64,000 nt of DNA from Bosea sp. ANAM02. GTDB lineage: Bacteria > Pseudomonadota > Alphaproteobacteria > Rhizobiales > Beijerinckiaceae. The notes under the pieces are model-generated. The model did not search any database. It was not told the DNA's origin and worked only from the letters and a program-made list of their open reading frames with translations. The stretch is taken from assembly GCF_011764485.1 (NCBI RefSeq), contig NZ_AP022848.1:1640001-1704000 (forward strand), in the 5' to 3' direction. Positions 60,633 through 64,000 of the stretch are shown here, one piece after another. The stretch's first letter is position 1. The number at the start of each line of letters is the position of its first letter. Position numbers and translations under genes: made by a program.

Positions 60633-60842
60633 GTCGTTCCGGCGCGCCGCGCGGCGGCGAGCCTGGAATCCACGAACACGACCTTGTTCCAGCTCGTCAT
60701 GCTCGCCCTTGTGGCGAGCATCCACGTCTTGAACGCCGCCCGGCATCGATGAAGACGTGGATGGTCGGGACAAGCCCGACCATGACGGACATGTCGTGCT
60801 CCTGGATTCCGGGCTCATCGCTGCGCAATGCCCCGGAATGAC
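60633..60842. repeat. Palindromic element interrupted by a 91-bp element
   Basis: The outer element runs from GTCGTTCCGG at 60633 to CCGGAATGAC at 60842. Its two arms GAGCCTGGAATCCACGAACA and TGCTCCTGGATTCCGGGCTC are near-inverse. Between them sits the 91-bp copy at 60696-60786. Without it, the outer element would be 119 bp. Confidence 0.8.
60696..60786. repeat. 91-bp GTCAT/ATGAC palindromic element, copy 3
   Basis: Left hairpin ATGCTCGCC/GGCGAGCAT, right hairpin ATGGTCGGG/CCCGACCAT, inner CCACGTCTT inverse to AAGACGTGG. This copy shows the most complete fold. Both ends are the usual GTCATG and CATGAC. Confidence 0.9.
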
Positions 60843-60850
60843 GGTAGAAT

Positions 60851-62941
60851 CTACGCCTGCCGCCTGAGGCGCCGGCCGCTTTCGCCGAGCCAGCCGGCAA
60901 CGAGGGCGCCGAACAGCACGGCAAGACCCAGCAATCCGATGAAGAGCGGTGAGATGCGCACGCCGCGCACGATGCCGGAATCGCTGATCCTCAGGCCGAT
61001 CCAGTCATTGCCGGCGAATTGGCTGCCCGAGCGCACCGGAACGATGCGCGGCACGTTGACGGCCGAACCGCTCTCCCGGCCGACGCGCCGTGACGAGCCG
61101 CCGGTCGCCTGCGCCAATGTCTGAAGCGCGCCGGGATCGCTGACCACTTCCATCAATTCGCGCGGGTTTTCCGGTCCGACGCTGGCGAAGGCGGTAAGGT
61201 TGTCGGCGGTCAATCGGTAGAGGCCGAGATCGCTGGTCGGGATGCGGGCGGTGAACAGGCCGGGGCGGCCGGGCTCCAGCGTCACCGTGCGCGACTGGCC
61301 GTCCGGCGCGGTGATGGTCACCGGCCCGGGATTGTCACGCAGTGTCTGGCGCTCGACCTCGACGGTCGCGCCGCGGACGGTCGCGCGCAGCGCCTCCTCT
61401 TCAAGCTCCGGCTCCTTCATCAGCCAGTGGCTCAGACGGCGCAGCAGGTCGAGATAGGGGCCGCCGTCGCGGAAGCCCCGCGCCCAGAGCCAGGCATGAT
61501 CGGAGAGGAAGAGCGCGACGCGGCCCTTCTGCTCGCGGGCCAGCATCAGCAGCGGGCGCTCGCCGGGGCCGGTCATGACGGGCGCGCCGCCGGCCCGCGC
61601 CTGGGCGCCGACCATGCGCAGCCATTCGCCCCAGCGCGGCGGCGAGACCTCGGAGCCCGGCAGGTCGCGGGTGACGGGGTGGCGCTTGCCGGGCTCGCTG
61701 ACCTGAGCCCGATAGGCCTCGTCGATGACGCTGCCATCGGGCAGGGCGGGCAGGATCTGGCCGAGCGGCGTGCGCGCCAGCGTCTGCGATCCCGCATATT
61801 CGGGGCCTGCCGCGACGAGCAATGCGCCGCCGTCGCGGACATAGCGCACGATGTTCTCGAAATAGAGCAGCGGCAGGATCGACTGGTTGGCGTAGCGGTC
61901 GAAGATGATCAGGTCGAATTCCTTGATCTTGACCTGGAACAGCTCGCGCGTCGGGAAGGCGATCAGCGAAAGCTCGTTGATCGGTGTGCCGTCCTGCTTC
62001 TCCGGCGGGCGCAGGATGGTGAAATGCACGAGGTCGACATTGGCGTCCGCCTTGAGCAGGTTGCGCCAGGTGCGCTCGCCCGGATGCGGCTCGCCCGAGA
62101 CCAGCAGCACGCGGAGCTTGTCGCGAACGCCCTCGATGGTGATCACGGCGCGGTTGTTGGCCAGCGTCAGCTCGTTGTCGATGGCTTGCGCCTCGATCTC
62201 GACGACGTTCGGCCCGCCACGATCGATGCGGACGGGGACCTGTACGGTCTGGCCGGTCGTGACCTCGCGGCGGGCGATGATCTCGCCGTCGCGGCGGATG
62301 GTCAGCCCGGCGCGGCCCGGGCCGCCCTTGTCGACGACGCGCAGGCGAATGATCTGGTCCTTGCCGACGATGCCGAAACGCGGCGAATCGACCAGGACGA
62401 TACGGCGGTCGATCTCGGCATCGCGGCCGGTGGTCAGGACATGCAGCGGCGCACGCAGGCCGAGTGCCTCTGCATTGGCCGGGGCGTCATGGGCGAGGCC
62501 GTCGGTGATCGCGATCGCTCCGGCGACGCGCTCGGAGGGCACGTCGGCCAGGCTCGACGACAGGGCTTCGAACAGGCGCGTGCCGTCATTCGTGCCCTGG
62601 GCGTCGCGCAGCTCGACGATGCGCGGCTCGACATTGGGGATGCCGCGCAACTGCCGTTCGATCTCGGCGACGGCGGCATCGGTCTGGGCCGCGCGGTCGG
62701 CGAGGCGGTTCGAGGCCGAGCGGTCGACCACCACCGAGACCACGTCCTTGACCGGCTCGCGGTCCTCGAAGACGAGCGAGGGATCGGCCAGCGCCGCCGT
62801 CAGCACGACGAGCGCGAGCGCGCGCAGGATCGCGCTGCGGCCGGCGAGCACGATGGCAGCGCCGGCAGCCAGAGCCGCGAGCACGGCGAGGCCGATCAGC
62901 AGCGGCAGGGGCACCATCGGGGCGAGGGAGACGCTCCACAT
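60851..62941 (-). CDS. Large membrane protein of the DUF4159-type cluster
   Basis: 696 residues. Two membrane segments near the N-terminus, a long periplasm-facing region with a VWA-like VVVDRSASNRL stretch, a glutamine-amidotransferase-like stretch (LIIFDRYANQ, VRDGGALLVAAGPEYAG) and a C-terminal membrane segment followed by an Arg-rich end. Similar proteins sit with MoxR, DUF58 and DUF4159 genes in alphaproteobacteria. The function is unknown, possibly envelope assembly or stress. The next gene upstream is the DUF4159 protein at 63111. Confidence 0.8.
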   Translation of the reverse strand: MWSVSLAPMVPLPLLIGLAVLAALAAGAAIVLAGRSAILRALALVVLTAALADPSLVFEDREPVKDVVSVVVDRSASNRLADRAAQTDAAVAEIERQLRGIPNVEPRIVELRDAQGTNDGTRLFEALSSSLADVPSERVAGAIAITDGLAHDAPANAEALGLRAPLHVLTTGRDAEIDRRIVLVDSPRFGIVGKDQIIRLRVVDKGGPGRAGLTIRRDGEIIARREVTTGQTVQVPVRIDRGGPNVVEIEAQAIDNELTLANNRAVITIEGVRDKLRVLLVSGEPHPGERTWRNLLKADANVDLVHFTILRPPEKQDGTPINELSLIAFPTRELFQVKIKEFDLIIFDRYANQSILPLLYFENIVRYVRDGGALLVAAGPEYAGSQTLARTPLGQILPALPDGSVIDEAYRAQVSEPGKRHPVTRDLPGSEVSPPRWGEWLRMVGAQARAGGAPVMTGPGERPLLMLAREQKGRVALFLSDHAWLWARGFRDGGPYLDLLRRLSHWLMKEPELEEEALRATVRGATVEVERQTLRDNPGPVTITAPDGQSRTVTLEPGRPGLFTARIPTSDLGLYRLTADNLTAFASVGPENPRELMEVVSDPGALQTLAQATGGSSRRVGRESGSAVNVPRIVPVRSGSQFAGNDWIGLRISDSGIVRGVRISPLFIGLLGLAVLFGALVAGWLGESGRRLRRQA

Positions 62942-62971
62942 CAGCGTGCTCCTCCCGGTATCCTGTTCTCA

Positions 62972-63090
62972 GCCCTCATCCTGAGGAGCGCCGCAGGTGC
63001 ATCTCGAAGGATGCTCCAGATATCTCCGAAGCCTCCTGGAGCATCCTTCGAGACGCCGCTCCTGTCGGAACGGCTCCTCAGGATGAGGGC
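62972..63090. repeat. Palindromic intergenic repeat, GCCCTCATCC family, copy 2
   Basis: Ends GCCCTCATCCTGAGGAGC and GCTCCTCAGGATGAGGGC are exact inverses, with inner CATCTCGAAGGATGCTCCAG and CTGGAGCATCCTTCGAGACG near-inverse. A close relative of the element at 17064. Confidence 0.88.
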
Positions 63091-63110
63091 TGAGGAGAAG
63101 AGATCGTTCA

Positions 63111-64000
63111 TCACTGGCCGAGCCTTTCGAGCAGGGCCGGGACATGGACCTGATCGGCCTTGTAGTTGCCGGTGAGCGCATACATCACGAGGTTGACGCC
63201 GGCGCGCAGCGCCATCTCGCGCTGGCGCGGATCGCCCCCGGACAACGGCACCAGCCCTTCGCCGCGCCGGTCGATCGCCCAGGCGGACGCGAGGTCGTTG
63301 GCGGTGATCACGATGGGCGAGACATTGTCGCCTGCTCGCGCCGGGCGTCGGCCGTCGCTATCGGCGGGCGGCAGGGTCTCGACCCAGGTCGTGCCGGTGT
63401 CGTAGCGGCCGACCAGTTCGTCGAGGATGTAGAAGGTCTTGGTCAGGACGTGGTCGCGCGGCAGCGGCTCCAGCTCGGGAATGTCGAGCGTCTGCAGCAT
63501 GCGCTTGAGCTGGTCGCCCTCGGGCGTCGTGCCACCGCCAGGGCGCGCGCTCATCGCGTCGCGGGTGTCGAAGATCACGAGCCCGCCGCCCTTCATATAG
63601 GCTTCGAGCTTGCGCAAGGTTTCGGCCGAAGGGATCGGGCGGCCCGCGACGATCGGCCAGTAGAGGACGGGGAAGAAGGCGAGCTCGTCGCGCTCGACGT
63701 TGACGCCGACCGCCTCGCCCGGCTCGAGTGCCGTGCGAGCGCCGAGCACCGAATTGAGGCCGGTCAAGCCGGCCTTGGACATGTCGTCGACGGGCTTGTC
63801 GCCGGTGACGACATAGGCGAGCCGCGTCATCGCGCCATTGGCGAGCAGGGCGCGCGGGATCGGCGGACGGGTATCGGCCTGCGCATTGGGAGCCGGCTGC
63901 TGGGCGCGGGCGGTATCGGGCGTGAGAGCGAAGGAGGCGGCGAGCGCGAGCAGGATCGCGGCCGGCGCGGCGGCCCTGCGCAGACGGGAGGTGTTGAGGC
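63111..64000 (-). CDS. DUF4159 domain protein, 5' end outside window
   Basis: 296 visible C-terminal residues; the reading frame is open to the right edge, so the true start lies beyond 64000. The visible part begins with a membrane segment (AAPAAILLALAASFAL), a Pro/Ala-rich linker, and the DUF4159 domain with TRLAYVVTGD, ELAFFPVLYWPI, GGGLVIFDTRD and VNLVMYALTGNYKADQVH. It shares the cluster with the membrane protein at 60851. Role unknown. Confidence 0.85.
   Translation of the reverse strand, partial: LNTSRLRRAAAPAAILLALAASFALTPDTARAQQPAPNAQADTRPPIPRALLANGAMTRLAYVVTGDKPVDDMSKAGLTGLNSVLGARTALEPGEAVGVNVERDELAFFPVLYWPIVAGRPIPSAETLRKLEAYMKGGGLVIFDTRDAMSARPGGGTTPEGDQLKRMLQTLDIPELEPLPRDHVLTKTFYILDELVGRYDTGTTWVETLPPADSDGRRPARAGDNVSPIVITANDLASAWAIDRRGEGLVPLSGGDPRQREMALRAGVNLVMYALTGNYKADQVHVPALLERLGQ

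Noticed and set aside
60633..60842. CRISPR array among the repeats
   Set aside because: The repeats are dispersed single palindromes of different lengths, not tandem repeats with regular spacers.

Overview
This window looks like the chromosome of a GC-rich alphaproteobacterium of the order Hyphomicrobiales, and the style of the proteins and intergenic repeats suggests Bosea or a close relative. The genus is inferred. The order is supported by a Caulobacter-type fliF-fliG-fliH-fliN-flbD block, CtrA, ChpT, SciP, GANTC and CtrA-type sites, and a dense population of GTCAT/ATGAC-bounded palindromic repeats.

Layout. (1) 1-2161: a tyrosine recombinase gene that runs off the left edge sits just past the 3' end of a tRNA-Met(CAU) gene. 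This is the usual edge of an integrated island that extends left, out of view. (2) 2228-4109: a PmtA-like methyltransferase and mnmA. (3) 4304-17040: flagellar genes. fliK-flgD follow a good sigma-54 promoter. sciP, the fliF-fliG-fliH-fliN-flbD block and flhA each have a CtrA-type box upstream. An MFS transporter and two small Tat-signal proteins interrupt the block. (4) 17284-23824: transporters, a GNAT protein, fliJ and fliI. (5) 24259-31649: ctrA, then a chemotaxis operon (cheA-cheW-cheY-cheB-cheR) and chpT. So the ChpT-CtrA phosphorelay end, the CtrA antagonist SciP, the sigma-54 activator FlbD and many of their likely flagellar targets lie within 27 kb.

(6) 31777-39906: housekeeping and hypothetical genes (cysQ, YHS, DUF1134, a coiled-coil membrane protein, a PfkB kinase, a HAD hydrolase, a YfhO-like protein). 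(7) 39938-48072: the most unusual metabolic region. It holds ribA with a degenerate N-terminal domain and a tightly coupled leftward operon of an MDR dehydrogenase, a PTPS-fold protein that lacks the expected zinc and catalytic residues, a GT4 glycosyltransferase and a SAM methyltransferase. Divergent to it are an OpgH-type glucan synthase and an FkbM methyltransferase. I see the four-gene operon as the best candidate here for an undescribed pathway. (8) 48082-64000: hydroxypyruvate isomerase, glucokinase, an acyltransferase, Uup-type ABC-F, an SDR, a phosphoesterase, a Nudix hydrolase, an exported argininosuccinate-lyase-like protein, a GNAT protein, and the start of a DUF4159-type membrane cluster cut by the right edge.

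Intergenic spaces carry at least ten short palindromic elements that begin GTCAT (or GTCGT) and end ATGAC. Four are exactly 91 bp, and one of these lies inside another element, which suggests mobility. No CRISPR array, rRNA, complete prophage or transposase gene was seen.
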